DNA from: Gallionella sp.
GTDB lineage: Bacteria; Pseudomonadota; Gammaproteobacteria; Burkholderiales; Gallionellaceae
Assembly: GCA_028707275.1 (NCBI GenBank)
Contig: JAQTUP010000001.1
Span: 310,001-374,000 of the forward strand
Direction: 5' to 3'
Length of the DNA: 64,000 nucleotides
How positions within the stretch are numbered: position 1 is the first letter of the stretch; every line of letters starts with the position of its first letter. The notes beneath the pieces were generated by a model, which searched no databases, was not told the origin of the DNA, and saw only the letters and a list, made by a program, of their open reading frames with translations. Shown piece after piece: positions 35,692 through 43,562 of the stretch. The translations under genes and the position numbers were made by a program.

Positions 35692-36789
35692 CTAAACCAT
35701 TTTACGGCATGCCGCAATCACAGTAGATACACCGAATTTGTCCAAGTGCGGGCCAATAGGTAGGCTCAGACATTGGTTTGCAATTTTTTCTGCTATAGGA
35801 AACTGCCCTTGGATGAGACAAGCAGCCGCATATGCTTGCTGCAAATGAGGAGGGATCGGGTAATGGATCAGTGTGCCAATGCCGACCTCGCCCAATTGCG
35901 TTTGCAAAATATCACGCTGTTGGTGTTGCACCACATACAGGTGCCACGCAGGCTCTGCCCACTCAGGGACAAAAGGCAGAGTCAGACCTGTATGAGCCAG
36001 TCCAATTTGATAGCAGCTTGCAATCTCTGACCGTCTTGCATTCCAAGCATCCAATGCTTTAAGTTTAACCCGCAAGGCTGCGGCATGAATCGGATCAAGG
36101 CGACTGTTAAAGCCACGCACATCGTTGACATATTTCACCCGGGAACCATAGTTTCGCAGTACACAAATACGCTCGGCGATTCCCGTATCATTGGTGGTAA
36201 TGGCACCACCGTCCCCATATGCACCCAGATTTTTACCAGGATAAAAGCTCCAAGCCACTACATCACCGTGCGCACCAATCCGCTTCCCCTTATAACGCGC
36301 ACCATGAGCTTGAGCACCATCCTCAAGAACTTTCAAGCCATGTTTACGCGCAATCGCCAGGATAGGATCCATATCTGCTGGCTGACCATACAAATGAACC
36401 GGCAGAATAACTTTGGTGCGCGGGGTAATCGCAGCCTCTATACGCGCCGGATCGATATTATAAGTTGCAGCATCCGGTTCGACCGGAACAGGTGTCGCCC
36501 CACACTGGCTAACCGCCAGCCAAGTCGCAATGTATGTATTGCTGGGCACAATGACTTCATCTCCAGCGCCTACTCCCATCGCTAACAATGCAAGATGCAG
36601 TGCGTCCAAGCCGTTCGCGACCCCCACACAATACCTAGCTTCACAGTAAGTTGCATACTCTCGCTCAAAGGAATCGACCTCTTCGCCGAGAATGTACCAG
36701 CCAGATTCTAGGACACGCTTGATTGCCGCATCAATTTCAGGCTGAAGTTCAAGATAGCCTGCTTTTAAATCGAGGAAAGGAATTTTCAT
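35692..36789 (-). CDS. fdtB: dTDP-3-amino-3,6-dideoxyhexose transaminase (FdtB/QdtB type)
   Basis: This DegT-family PLP enzyme, 365 residues, begins [27 protein letters not shown]. The PLP-binding residues lie in [19 protein letters not shown] and the lysine in [21 protein letters not shown], which is the form typical of FdtB/QdtB and DesV rather than PglE. It should aminate C3 of dTDP-3-keto-6-deoxyhexose. It overlaps the FdtD-like gene by 4 bases, which ties it to the 3,4-oxoisomerase and acetyltransferase. RmlA and RmlB at 40960-43505 supply the dTDP-4-keto-6-deoxyglucose. Confidence 0.88.
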   Translation of the reverse strand: MKIPFLDLKAGYLELQPEIDAAIKRVLESGWYILGEEVDSFEREYATYCEARYCVGVANGLDALHLALLAMGVGAGDEVIVPSNTYIATWLAVSQCGATPVPVEPDAATYNIDPARIEAAITPRTKVILPVHLYGQPADMDPILAIARKHGLKVLEDGAQAHGARYKGKRIGAHGDVVAWSFYPGKNLGAYGDGGAITTNDTGIAERICVLRNYGSRVKYVNDVRGFNSRLDPIHAAALRVKLKALDAWNARRSEIASCYQIGLAHTGLTLPFVPEWAEPAWHLYVVQHQQRDILQTQLGEVGIGTLIHYPIPPHLQQAYAAACLIQGQFPIAEKIANQCLSLPIGPHLDKFGVSTVIAACRKMV

Positions 36790-37745
36790 TTTGTACTGTT
36801 CTGTTGTTTTACGGTATCAAGGAATTCCGAATAATTTCGGATGTAATCAGACCCATCATAATGATGCGAAGCGAATACCAGCAGTACTGCATCATCCGAA
36901 TATTTGTATTGCACGCCCCAAATCATGGGTGGCAGATAAATACCTTTATCTGGAGAATCCAGCAATACTTCAGTTCGATTTATACCGTCATCCGCTAACA
37001 CTGCACAACTACCACGAACACAAATCAAAAATTGATGACAAACACGGTGCGCATGTTCGCCCCGTGTTTCTTTGCTCGGCACATCAAACACCATGAAATA
37101 TCGTTTCGGATTAAATGGTATGTGCGTATCAAATTCACCCACCGTAAGACTGCCGCGAATGTCTGGTATCAGTGGAAATTTATGCGTAGTCACGCCGCGC
37201 ACTGCTGTTATATCGGTGTACGGCGGTTTCCGATTGTCAGTTGGCGAAACTTCCTTCGTAAATTTTTCAACTTTCGTATTGGTATAACCAATAATCCGTG
37301 CCGGGTTGCCTACAACGATTGCATTGGGCGGCACTGACCGCGTCACCACTGCACCAGCCCCGATCATCGCACCTTCAGCAATCGTCACGCCTGGCAAAAT
37401 GGTGGCATTCGCACCAATTGACGCCCCAGTTTTAATAGTCGTTAACGAAAACTTCTCTGGGTACACTTTAGAACGAGGAAAGAGGTCGTTGGTGAAAGTG
37501 GCGTTAGGACCGATGAAAACATTATCTTCAATGCGCACACCATCCCAAAGCTGCACACCACTTTTTATGGTTACGTTATCACCAACTACCACATCATTTT
37601 CAATCAATACCTGAGCACAAATATTGCAATTAGCTCCGATTTTCGCTCCTTTAAATACTACACAAAACTGCCAAATACGCGTCCTATTTCCAATCTCGGT
37701 AGTTTGAACGTCGGACAGATGGTGTACAAAAGTTTTCATATCCAC
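36786..37745 (-). CDS. fdtD: Bifunctional N-acetyltransferase / dTDP-4-oxo-6-deoxyhexose 3,4-oxoisomerase (FdtD/WxcM type)
   Basis: Two domains are fused in 319 residues. Residues 1-160 are a left-handed beta-helix acetyltransferase ([20 protein letters not shown], then [20 protein letters not shown] and GNPARIIGY). Residues 185-310 are a WxcM-like cupin with [20 protein letters not shown], then [20 protein letters not shown] and [20 protein letters not shown], the signature of FdtA/QdtA sugar 3,4-ketoisomerases. Such fusions are known from Shewanella and Xanthomonas. The enzyme should isomerise the keto sugar, FdtB aminates it, and the N-terminal domain acetylates it, giving dTDP-Fuc3NAc or Qui3NAc. 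Which epimer forms cannot be told. Confidence 0.88.
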   Translation of the reverse strand: MDMKTFVHHLSDVQTTEIGNRTRIWQFCVVFKGAKIGANCNICAQVLIENDVVVGDNVTIKSGVQLWDGVRIEDNVFIGPNATFTNDLFPRSKVYPEKFSLTTIKTGASIGANATILPGVTIAEGAMIGAGAVVTRSVPPNAIVVGNPARIIGYTNTKVEKFTKEVSPTDNRKPPYTDITAVRGVTTHKFPLIPDIRGSLTVGEFDTHIPFNPKRYFMVFDVPSKETRGEHAHRVCHQFLICVRGSCAVLADDGINRTEVLLDSPDKGIYLPPMIWGVQYKYSDDAVLLVFASHHYDGSDYIRNYSEFLDTVKQQNSTK

Positions 37746-37753
37746 CTCAGAAG

Positions 37754-38836
37754 CTAATTCTTTGATTGCAATATAAACTTAACATACCATCCCATCGCCA
37801 CTTTCAACCCCGCTGCGATACGATGGCTGGGCTGGTAACCCAACAAAGTAGCTGCCTTGCTGATATCGGCTAGCGAGTGACGCACATCGCCCCCCCTAAA
37901 ATCGCGATAGACCGGCCCTACATCGTGAAGATGCGGATAATCGGACAGCAAGTTCAGATGCAGCTGCTCATACAACTGATTCAGCGTTGTACGGTCGCCC
38001 ACAGCGACGTTATAAACCTGATTGACGGCTTCTGGATTTTCGCTGGTGGCTGCCAGCAAATTGATCTGGCGCACATTCTCAATAAAGCAGAAGTCACGAC
38101 TGGTCTCACCATCGCCATTGATATAAACAGGCTCCCCCTTGATCATGCTGGCAATCCACTTCGGAATCACGGCAGCATAAGCGCCATCAGGTGTCTGACG
38201 CGGGCCGAACACATTGAAATAGCGCAGGCCTATCGTATTAAATCCATAAGTGCGGGCAAACACGTCAGCATAGAGTTCGTTAACATACTTGGTGACGGCA
38301 TAAGGCGAGAGAGGCTTGCCGATCTTATCTTCCACCTTGGGCAAGGCAGGATGATCGCCATAGGTAGAGCTTGACGCCGCATAAACAAAGCGCTTGACCT
38401 TGGCGTCACGAGCCGCGACCAGCATATTCAGAAAACCGCTAATATTGGTTTCATTAGTATTGATTGGATTTTCAACCGATCGCGGCACACTACCTAAAGC
38501 TGCCTGATGAAGAACATATTCAACAGGGCAGGATTCAGGATTCAGGATCGAGGATTCAGGATAAGAAAAAACCATGGCACGGCGGCAATCGTCCAGGTTG
38601 CGAATATCGCCCTGAATGAAGTTGAAATTTGCCCACTGTTCAGGGGATACCAGCGACTGAACTTCATCCAGATTATGCTGAAATCCGGTGACGAAGCTAT
38701 CGAGCCCTACTACCCGCTGATTGAGTTTAAGCAGGGTTTCCAGCAGATTGCTGCCTATAAATCCAGCGACTCCGGTGATAAGCCAGGTATGCGGTTCATC
38801 AACGAGGCGTGCTTTGAGTTGTTCGTATTTAGTCAT
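37754..38836 (-). CDS. tviC: UDP-N-acetylglucosaminuronate/UDP-GlcNAc C4-epimerase (TviC/WbpP) with a repeat-derived insertion
   Basis: This extended SDR has [20 protein letters not shown] (NAD binding), [34 protein letters not shown] (Ser and Tyr-x-x-x-Lys) and [23 protein letters not shown], all close to TviC/WbpP. With TviB (39455) it should turn UDP-GlcNAc into UDP-GalNAcA. At 360 residues it is a little longer than WbpP (about 341), and the excess is a segment [13 protein letters not shown] after [15 protein letters not shown]. That segment is encoded by a run of AGGATTC-type heptamers at 38529-38565. The rest of the core is intact, so the enzyme is probably active. An MNT/HEPN relic separates it from tviB. 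Confidence 0.9.
   Translation of the reverse strand: MTKYEQLKARLVDEPHTWLITGVAGFIGSNLLETLLKLNQRVVGLDSFVTGFQHNLDEVQSLVSPEQWANFNFIQGDIRNLDDCRRAMVFSYPESSILNPESCPVEYVLHQAALGSVPRSVENPINTNETNISGFLNMLVAARDAKVKRFVYAASSSTYGDHPALPKVEDKIGKPLSPYAVTKYVNELYADVFARTYGFNTIGLRYFNVFGPRQTPDGAYAAVIPKWIASMIKGEPVYINGDGETSRDFCFIENVRQINLLAATSENPEAVNQVYNVAVGDRTTLNQLYEQLHLNLLSDYPHLHDVGPVYRDFRGGDVRHSLADISKAATLLGYQPSHRIAAGLKVAMGWYVKFILQSKN
38529..38565. repeat. AGGATTC heptanucleotide run inside tviC
   Basis: The plus strand reads four adjacent 7-base units, AGGATTC, AGGATTC, AGGATCG, AGGATTC, and then AGGATAA. They are translated on the minus strand within tviC as extra residues ([13 protein letters not shown]) that homologues lack. 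The 7-base unit length is the same as in the AGTRGTN arrays near rmlA and rmlB, although the unit differs. Confidence 0.75.
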
Positions 38837-38841
38837 GATCT

Positions 38842-39286
38842 TTATTGATAATTATCCCAGCAAAATCTAAGTAAATTACCATGCCAGGTAAAAAGTTGTG
38901 GTGTCGCTGCGGTTAACTCCATGAAGAACTCCGAGAGCTTAGCCGCCTTCTCTTCATACTCATGGTTAACCGCATTGCGCAATTCTCGAATTTCTTTCCA
39001 GTTTTGAGCAGACTCAATGATCTGAAGCTTTTCCATATAAAGCAGCATAGCCGTATAAGGTTCAGATTTTTGCTCTTCTTCAATGGCAATAGCCCGCATG
39101 GTTTTACCAAGATGCTCTTGAAACTCACTGAAACGCAGCCAGAGTTTCATGATTATCTGGCGTCAGATTTTCCCAGTTTTGAATTGGTACTAACCGAAAG
39201 GTTTGCACCAGAGAATAACTCAAATAATCCCGCATGCGTGCCAAGTGTTCCAGCTTCTTCCAAATTAACCTGATATGATCACTCAC
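38842..39286 (-). pseudogene. HEPN-domain protein (HepT-like), split by a one-base frameshift
   Basis: From a GTG at 39286 the minus strand encodes MSDHIRLIWKKLEHLARMRD then YLSYSLVQTFRLVPIQNWEN, ending HETLAAFQ at a TGA. In the next frame the protein continues LRFSEFQEHLGKTMRAIAIE to the end at 38842. Dropping one G near 39135 joins them as HETL-LRFSEFQEHL, a single protein of about 145 residues. The C-terminal half contains RELRNAVNHEYEE, the R-x4-H motif of HEPN ribonucleases. The 3' 102-codon frame stays open from an internal ATG. The GTG overlaps the stop of the MNT fragment upstream, the usual MNT-HEPN antitoxin-toxin order. Confidence 0.7.
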
Positions 39287-39441
39287 AATGCGACCCCTGT
39301 TTTTTTGGCAATTTGCGCAATAGGTGCATTTTCATTGCGAGAGTGAACAATCAGGTCCACAGGCATCATACAAGCAGAAGCGCCCAAATGATGATGAACG
39401 CTCTTTGCAATATTTTCTGCCTGGGTTGAACTAATACACAT
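39283..39441 (-). pseudogene. C-terminal fragment of an MNT nucleotidyltransferase antitoxin
   Basis: The minus strand between the tviB stop and 39283 is open as MCISSTQAENIAKSVHHHLG followed by ASACMMPVDLIVHSRNENAP and IAQIAKKTGVAL. The PVDLIV...IAxxGVxL pattern is the end of a nucleotidyltransferase of the HEPN/MNT type. The nucleotide-binding GSxxxG...DxD half is missing, removed up to the tviB end. Its stop overlaps the HEPN gene start, which supports the pairing. The family call rests on a short segment and on the neighbour. Confidence 0.55.
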
Positions 39442-39454
39442 GGAATGTTTATTA

Positions 39455-40735
39455 TTACAACCGCCATAAGGCGAAACCGGCAGCCGCAATTTCTTCAGCA
39501 TGATATGCCGATTTGATATCAATGAATACGCCGCCCGGTTTCAATATGGACAGCAGTTGTGACAACGGCTGATCAACGTATTCGGCGTGAGATACCGCTG
39601 CGACGATCGCATCAGCCTGCTTTGGCAAGGCATCCCATTCAGTCAGCGTAATGCCGTATTCGTGCTCGGCTTCCTTCGACTCAGCCAACGGATCATGAAC
39701 ACTGACATCACAACCGAATTCCTGCAATTCTTTAACCAGATCGGCGACTTTACTGTTGCGCAGATCCGGGCAGTTTTCCTTGAATGTCAATCCAAGCACA
39801 ACCACCCTTGAGCCTTTAACAGCACCACCTGCCTGAATGATTTTTTTGACTGTTTGCTGCGCAACGTAAGCTGCCATGCCGTCATTGATACGACGGCCCG
39901 CCAGAATGACTTGAGGATGATAGCCCAGCATATCAGCCTTATGAGTCAGATAGTAAGGATCAACCCCGATGCAGTGACCGCCGACCAGCCCGGGACGAAA
40001 TGGCAGAAAGTTCCATTTGGTACCGGACGCTTTCAACACTTCCAGCGTGTCGATGCCAATCTTGTTGAAGATAATTGAAAGTTCATTCATCAGAGCGATA
40101 TTCAAATCACGCTGGGTGTTTTCAATTACCTTGGATGCTTCGGCCACCTTGATACTACTGGCAGGATAAACACCCGCCGTGATCACCGATGCATACACCT
40201 CACTCACAGTTTTCAGCGTTTCTGGCGTATCGCCAGAAACAACCTTGACGATTTTGGTAACGGTGCGTTCCTTGTCGCCAGGATTGATACGTTCAGGACT
40301 ATAGCCAACGAAAAAATCCTGCTTCCATTTAAGTCCGGAATGCTTTTCGATTAACGGTATGCAAACCTCTTCAGTTGCACCAGGGTACACGGTAGACTCA
40401 TAAACCACGATCGCACCGCGCTTGATGTATTTCCCGACGCTCTCCGAACTCTTGATCAGCGGAGTAAAGTCAGGCTGATGCGCCTCATCGACTGGGGTAG
40501 GCACGGCAACAACAATAAAATCTGCATCGCTTAACACCTGAGGGTCGGTGTGACAGGTTAATTGCGTAGCTGCACGCAAATCTTCGGAACTCACCTCCCC
40601 TGTCGGATCAAAAAAATTGCGGTACGCCGCAATCTTATCAACAGAAAGATCAAGCCCAACGGTAGGAAATTTTTTACCAAACTCGACTGCCAATGGCAGC
40701 CCCACATAACCTAAACCAACGACCGCTATCTTCAT
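39455..40735 (-). CDS. tviB: UDP-N-acetyl-D-glucosamine 6-dehydrogenase (TviB/WbpO)
   Basis: This 426-residue NAD-dependent enzyme oxidises UDP-HexNAc to the uronic acid. It begins MKIAVVGLGYVGLPLAVEFGKK (dinucleotide binding). The middle domain holds VVAVPTPVDEAHQPDFTPL and YESTVYPGATEEVCIPLIE, and the catalytic cysteine is in GGHCIGVDPYYLTHKA. The C-terminal domain has LGLTFKENCPDLRNSKVADL. This pattern fits TviB/WbpO better than UDP-glucose dehydrogenase. It works with TviC to give UDP-GalNAcA. A 224-base AT-rich spacer upstream has no gene and could hold a promoter, but I see no convincing -35/-10 pair. Confidence 0.93.
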   Translation of the reverse strand: MKIAVVGLGYVGLPLAVEFGKKFPTVGLDLSVDKIAAYRNFFDPTGEVSSEDLRAATQLTCHTDPQVLSDADFIVVAVPTPVDEAHQPDFTPLIKSSESVGKYIKRGAIVVYESTVYPGATEEVCIPLIEKHSGLKWKQDFFVGYSPERINPGDKERTVTKIVKVVSGDTPETLKTVSEVYASVITAGVYPASSIKVAEASKVIENTQRDLNIALMNELSIIFNKIGIDTLEVLKASGTKWNFLPFRPGLVGGHCIGVDPYYLTHKADMLGYHPQVILAGRRINDGMAAYVAQQTVKKIIQAGGAVKGSRVVVLGLTFKENCPDLRNSKVADLVKELQEFGCDVSVHDPLAESKEAEHEYGITLTEWDALPKQADAIVAAVSHAEYVDQPLSQLLSILKPGGVFIDIKSAYHAEEIAAAGFALWRL

Positions 40736-40959
40736 AGATTTCTATCTTTCAATTGATCTGCCTATTCGGAAAATGTACATCACAAATATTGCAATTTGAT
40801 AACCACAAGCATTACAAATATTTTTCTTCGGATAATATCCACTTGCCGCACGCTTCACAGAAGCACATCAACCTGCTGAGCTGCAACATTGTCTATTTAA
40901 CAACTAAGAAGTGCGCCATTCTACCAAATCTCGTTAAAAATAGCACGAACCAGCTCGCG

Positions 40960-41874
40960 TTAAAACCTTTCCCTGAGCACCTGCATCAGGTAGGCGCCAT
41001 AGCCGCTCTTGATCAACGGTGCGGCGAGTTTTTCCAGTTGCGCTGCGTCAATAAATCCATTTTTATAGGCTATCTCTTCCGGACAGGCGATTTTTAACCC
41101 CTGGCGATGCTCGATGGTCTGGATGAACTGACTGGCGGCCAGCAGCGACTCGTGCGTGCCCGTATCCAGCCAGGCAAAACCGCGCCCCATGGTTTCTACC
41201 GACAAACGGTCGCGTTCCAGATAGATGCGATTCACATCGGTGATTTCCAGCTCGCCACGCGGCGAAGGCTTGAGGTTCGCCGCGATGTCCAGCACTTCAT
41301 TGTCGTAGAAATAAAGACCCGTGACCGCATAGTTTGATTTGGGCACGAGCGGCTTTTCCTCCAGCGAAACAGCGCGGCCTGCCTTATCGAACTCGACGAC
41401 ACCGTAACGCTCCGGGTCGCGCACATGGTAGGCGAACACCGACGCGCCTTCAGTTCGATCGGATGCATTCTGCAATTGCTGCTGAAAATCGTGGCCGTAA
41501 AAAATATTGTCGCCCAGCACCAGCGCCGAAGGATCTTTTCCGATGAAGTCGCGGCCGATGATAAAAGCTTGCGCCAGACCGTCGGGTGAAGGTTGCACGG
41601 CATATTGCAGATTCAAGCCCCACGCACTGCCATCCCCCAGCAACTGCGCAAAGCGCGGCGTGTCCTGCGGCGTCGAGATAATCAAAATGTCGCGTATCCC
41701 CGCCAGCATCAGTGTAGACAACGGATAGTAAATCATCGGTTTGTCGTAAACCGGCAACAATTGCTTGGATACGGCCAGGGTCACGGGGTGCAGGCGCGTG
41801 CCGGAGCCACCGGCCAGAATGATGCCCTTGCGGGTCAGTGGTAAGCGGTCAGTAGTAAGTGGTGAGTGAAACAT
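40960..41874 (-). CDS. rmlA: Glucose-1-phosphate thymidylyltransferase, with repeat-derived N-terminus
   Basis: RmlA makes dTDP-glucose. The core [37 protein letters not shown] is a perfect family start, with [18 protein letters not shown], then [23 protein letters not shown] and [13 protein letters not shown] later. The total length of 304 residues is slightly above the usual 290-295. The extra first residues [15 protein letters not shown] are encoded by the heptanucleotide array 41834-41874, and the start codon itself lies within that array with no visible ribosome site. No rmlC or rmlD is present, so the product probably serves the FdtD/FdtB branch. Confidence 0.92.
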   Translation of the reverse strand: MFHSPLTTDRLPLTRKGIILAGGSGTRLHPVTLAVSKQLLPVYDKPMIYYPLSTLMLAGIRDILIISTPQDTPRFAQLLGDGSAWGLNLQYAVQPSPDGLAQAFIIGRDFIGKDPSALVLGDNIFYGHDFQQQLQNASDRTEGASVFAYHVRDPERYGVVEFDKAGRAVSLEEKPLVPKSNYAVTGLYFYDNEVLDIAANLKPSPRGELEITDVNRIYLERDRLSVETMGRGFAWLDTGTHESLLAASQFIQTIEHRQGLKIACPEEIAYKNGFIDAAQLEKLAAPLIKSGYGAYLMQVLRERF

Positions 41875-41900
41875 AGTCAGTGGTTGATAGTGAGTAGTTT
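41834..41900. repeat. Heptanucleotide array (AGTRGTN) between rmlA and the four-helix-bundle gene
   Basis: On the plus strand units of 7 bases follow each other: AGTGGTA, AGCGGTC, AGTAGTA, AGTGGTG, then a short break and AGTGGTT, GATAGTG, AGTAGTT. The array overlaps two genes. It encodes the first residues of RmlA and the last residues (LLTINH) of the four-helix-bundle protein. The matching arrays on the other side of that gene and inside rmlB share the same unit. Confidence 0.85.
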
Positions 41901-42233
41901 TTTGTGCAGGCCAGTCAGTAGTTTCCCTGCTCGGTCAGCCAATTCAAAGGCAATGTGATCAGGCGGAGCGAAGTCCAACATGACCGCTAATTGTAACTGG
42001 GTTTCTAATTCAGCTAATGAGCCTCTGGCAATTCCAATAAAATTTAAAAATTCCTTTGCGCCATTTCTTCCCGCACCCTCAGCAATGCTGCTTGGGATCG
42101 ACACGGCCGCCCTGCGCATTTGTTGAGCCAATCCATAACGCTCCTCCAGCGGAAAAGTTGAAGTCATTTGATACACAACCTTGACCAATTGCATGGCATA
42201 TTTCCACGCATCCAATTGTTCGTGAGGTTTCAT
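41877..42233 (-). CDS. Four-helix-bundle protein (23S rRNA intervening-sequence protein family)
   Basis: This 118-residue protein starts [56 protein letters not shown]. The phrase [17 protein letters not shown] is the hallmark of the family of small four-helix-bundle proteins first seen in 23S rRNA intervening sequences; their biochemical role is not established. [20 protein letters not shown] is also conserved. It lies between rmlA and rmlB, has no visible ribosome site, and is flanked on both sides by heptanucleotide arrays. The gene with its arrays looks like an inserted cassette. The frame is intact, so it may be expressed. Confidence 0.88.
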   Translation of the reverse strand: MKPHEQLDAWKYAMQLVKVVYQMTSTFPLEERYGLAQQMRRAAVSIPSSIAEGAGRNGAKEFLNFIGIARGSLAELETQLQLAVMLDFAPPDHIAFELADRAGKLLTGLHKKLLTINH

Positions 42234-42244
42234 TTTTTTAGATA

Positions 42245-42327
42245 AGTCGTGAGTAATTAGTGGTAAATGGCAAAAGGCGGCACGTTGGTATTTCCTTACT
42301 ACTTACTACTCCCCCATTTGCTACTTT
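42245..42327. repeat. Heptanucleotide arrays in opposite orientation between the four-helix-bundle gene and rmlB
   Basis: Plus strand 42245-42275 has AGTCGTG, AGTAATT, AGTGGTA and AATGGCA. About 20 bases later the complementary form follows, TTACTAC, TTACTAC, TCCCCCATTTGCTAC, reaching to the rmlB stop at 42321. The two arms are therefore inverted with respect to each other. The same two-armed layout is found inside rmlB at 42554-42647. Confidence 0.8.
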
Positions 42328-43505
42328 CCACGTCCAGACTCGCCATATTGTTTCTCAACCCAGTGACGGTAATTGCCCGACAGCACATTGTTCACCCAGT
42401 CCTGATTATCCAGATACCACTGCACCGTCTTGCGTATGCCGGACTCGAATGTCTCAGCGGGCGTCCAGCCCAGCTCGCGCTCGATCTTGCGCGCATCAAT
42501 GGCATAGCGGCGGTCATGCCCGGGCCGGTCGGTCACGAAGGTGATCAAGGAACGGTAAGTAGGAAGTGGGGCGTGGGGAGTGGCGAGTGGCGAGTGGTGA
42601 GCTGCAAGTGCCGCGCCACTAACTACTGACAACTCACTACTGCCCAGTTTCACAGGGCGCAGTTCGTCCAGCAGGTCGCAGACGGTATGCACGATATCCA
42701 GATTGGCTTTTTCGTTCCAGCCGCCGACGTTATACACCTCGCCCGGGCGGCCTTTTTCCAGCACGCAGCGTATCGCGCTGCAATGATCCTTGACATACAG
42801 CCAGTCGCGAATCTGCTGCCCGTCGCCATACACCGGCAGGGATTTACCCGCGAGCGCATTGACGATCAACAGCGGGATCAGCTTTTCCGGAAAATGGTAT
42901 GGCCCGTAGTTATTGGAACAGTTGGTGGTCAGCACCGGCAAGCCGTAGGTGTGATGGTAGGCGCGCACCAGATGGTCGCTGGCCGCCTTGCTGGCCGAGT
43001 AGGGGCTGTTCGGTTCGTAGCGATGCGTTTCAGTGAAGGCGGGTTCGTCGTGCGCCAGCGAGCCGTAAACTTCATCGGTGGAAACATGCAAAAAGCGAAA
43101 GTCTTCTTGCGTAACACCCTCTCCCCCCACCCCCCTCCCGCCTGCGTGCGAGGGGAGCTTCTGCCAGTAGGCGCGCACCGCTTCGAGCAGATGAAAAGTC
43201 CCGACGATATTGGTCTGAATAAAATCCTCAGGGCCATGTATGGAGCGATCCACATGGCTCTCCGCCGCAAAATTCACCACCGCGCGAGGACGATGTTCCG
43301 CCAGGAGGCGAGCGACCAGTTCCGCATCAGCGATGTCGCCCTGCACGAAGCTGTGGCGCGGATTGTCGGTCAGGGAAGCAAGATTTTCCAGATTGCCCGC
43401 ATAAGTCAGTTTGTCCAGACTGATGACCGCTTCGTCGTTGATCGCACACCAATCCAGAACAAAATTTGCACCAATAAACCCTGCACTGCCTGTTACTAAA
43501 ATCAT
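42321..43505 (-). CDS. rmlB: dTDP-glucose 4,6-dehydratase carrying two in-frame insertions
   Basis: RmlB makes dTDP-4-keto-6-deoxyglucose. Family motifs are intact: [19 protein letters not shown], then [21 protein letters not shown], and [13 protein letters not shown] with the catalytic Thr-Asp-Glu. [24 protein letters not shown] carries Tyr-x-x-x-Lys, and [18 protein letters not shown] follows. The usual length is about 355, and here it is 394. The excess falls at two places. About 11 residues ([11 protein letters not shown]) stand between YWQKLPS and [11 protein letters not shown]. About 28 residues ([20 protein letters not shown] and neighbours) stand between DELRP and [17 protein letters not shown]. 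Both coincide with repeat DNA. Each insertion keeps the frame, so the enzyme may still work. Confidence 0.93.
   Translation of the reverse strand: MILVTGSAGFIGANFVLDWCAINDEAVISLDKLTYAGNLENLASLTDNPRHSFVQGDIADAELVARLLAEHRPRAVVNFAAESHVDRSIHGPEDFIQTNIVGTFHLLEAVRAYWQKLPSHAGGRGVGGEGVTQEDFRFLHVSTDEVYGSLAHDEPAFTETHRYEPNSPYSASKAASDHLVRAYHHTYGLPVLTTNCSNNYGPYHFPEKLIPLLIVNALAGKSLPVYGDGQQIRDWLYVKDHCSAIRCVLEKGRPGEVYNVGGWNEKANLDIVHTVCDLLDELRPVKLGSSELSVVSGAALAAHHSPLATPHAPLPTYRSLITFVTDRPGHDRRYAIDARKIERELGWTPAETFESGIRKTVQWYLDNQDWVNNVLSGNYRHWVEKQYGESGRGK
42554..42647. repeat. Two-armed heptanucleotide element inside rmlB
   Basis: Read on the minus strand there are units AGTAGTG, AGTTGTC, AGTAGTT, AGTGGCG, a centre of about 15 bases, and then the complementary units ACCACTC, GCCACTC, GCCACTC, CCCACGC, CCCACTT, CCTACTT. 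The arms are inverted, so a hairpin can form. The element lies in frame and is translated as the longer RmlB insertion. Confidence 0.85.
43113..43157. repeat. C-rich palindromic (REP-like) element inside rmlB
   Basis: The plus strand reads ACCCTCTCCCCCCACCCCCC, then TCCCGCCTGCGTGCGAGGGG and AG. The CCCCTCCCGC and GCGAGGGG parts can pair around a short loop. C-rich elements of this CCCTCTCCC...GAGGGG form are common between genes in many proteobacteria; here it lies inside a coding frame and gives the shorter RmlB insertion (GGRGVGGEG). Confidence 0.65.
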
Positions 43506-43562
43506 GTTTATACTCGTATCAAGAAAAGTGGACTCTGCCGACGTTCAACTTGCCTGACACTG

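Noticed and set aside
40960..43505. dTDP-rhamnose pathway
   Set aside because: Only rmlA and rmlB are present. rmlC and rmlD are absent from the window, and FdtB and an FdtD-like fusion are present, so the dTDP-3-amino-sugar branch fits better.
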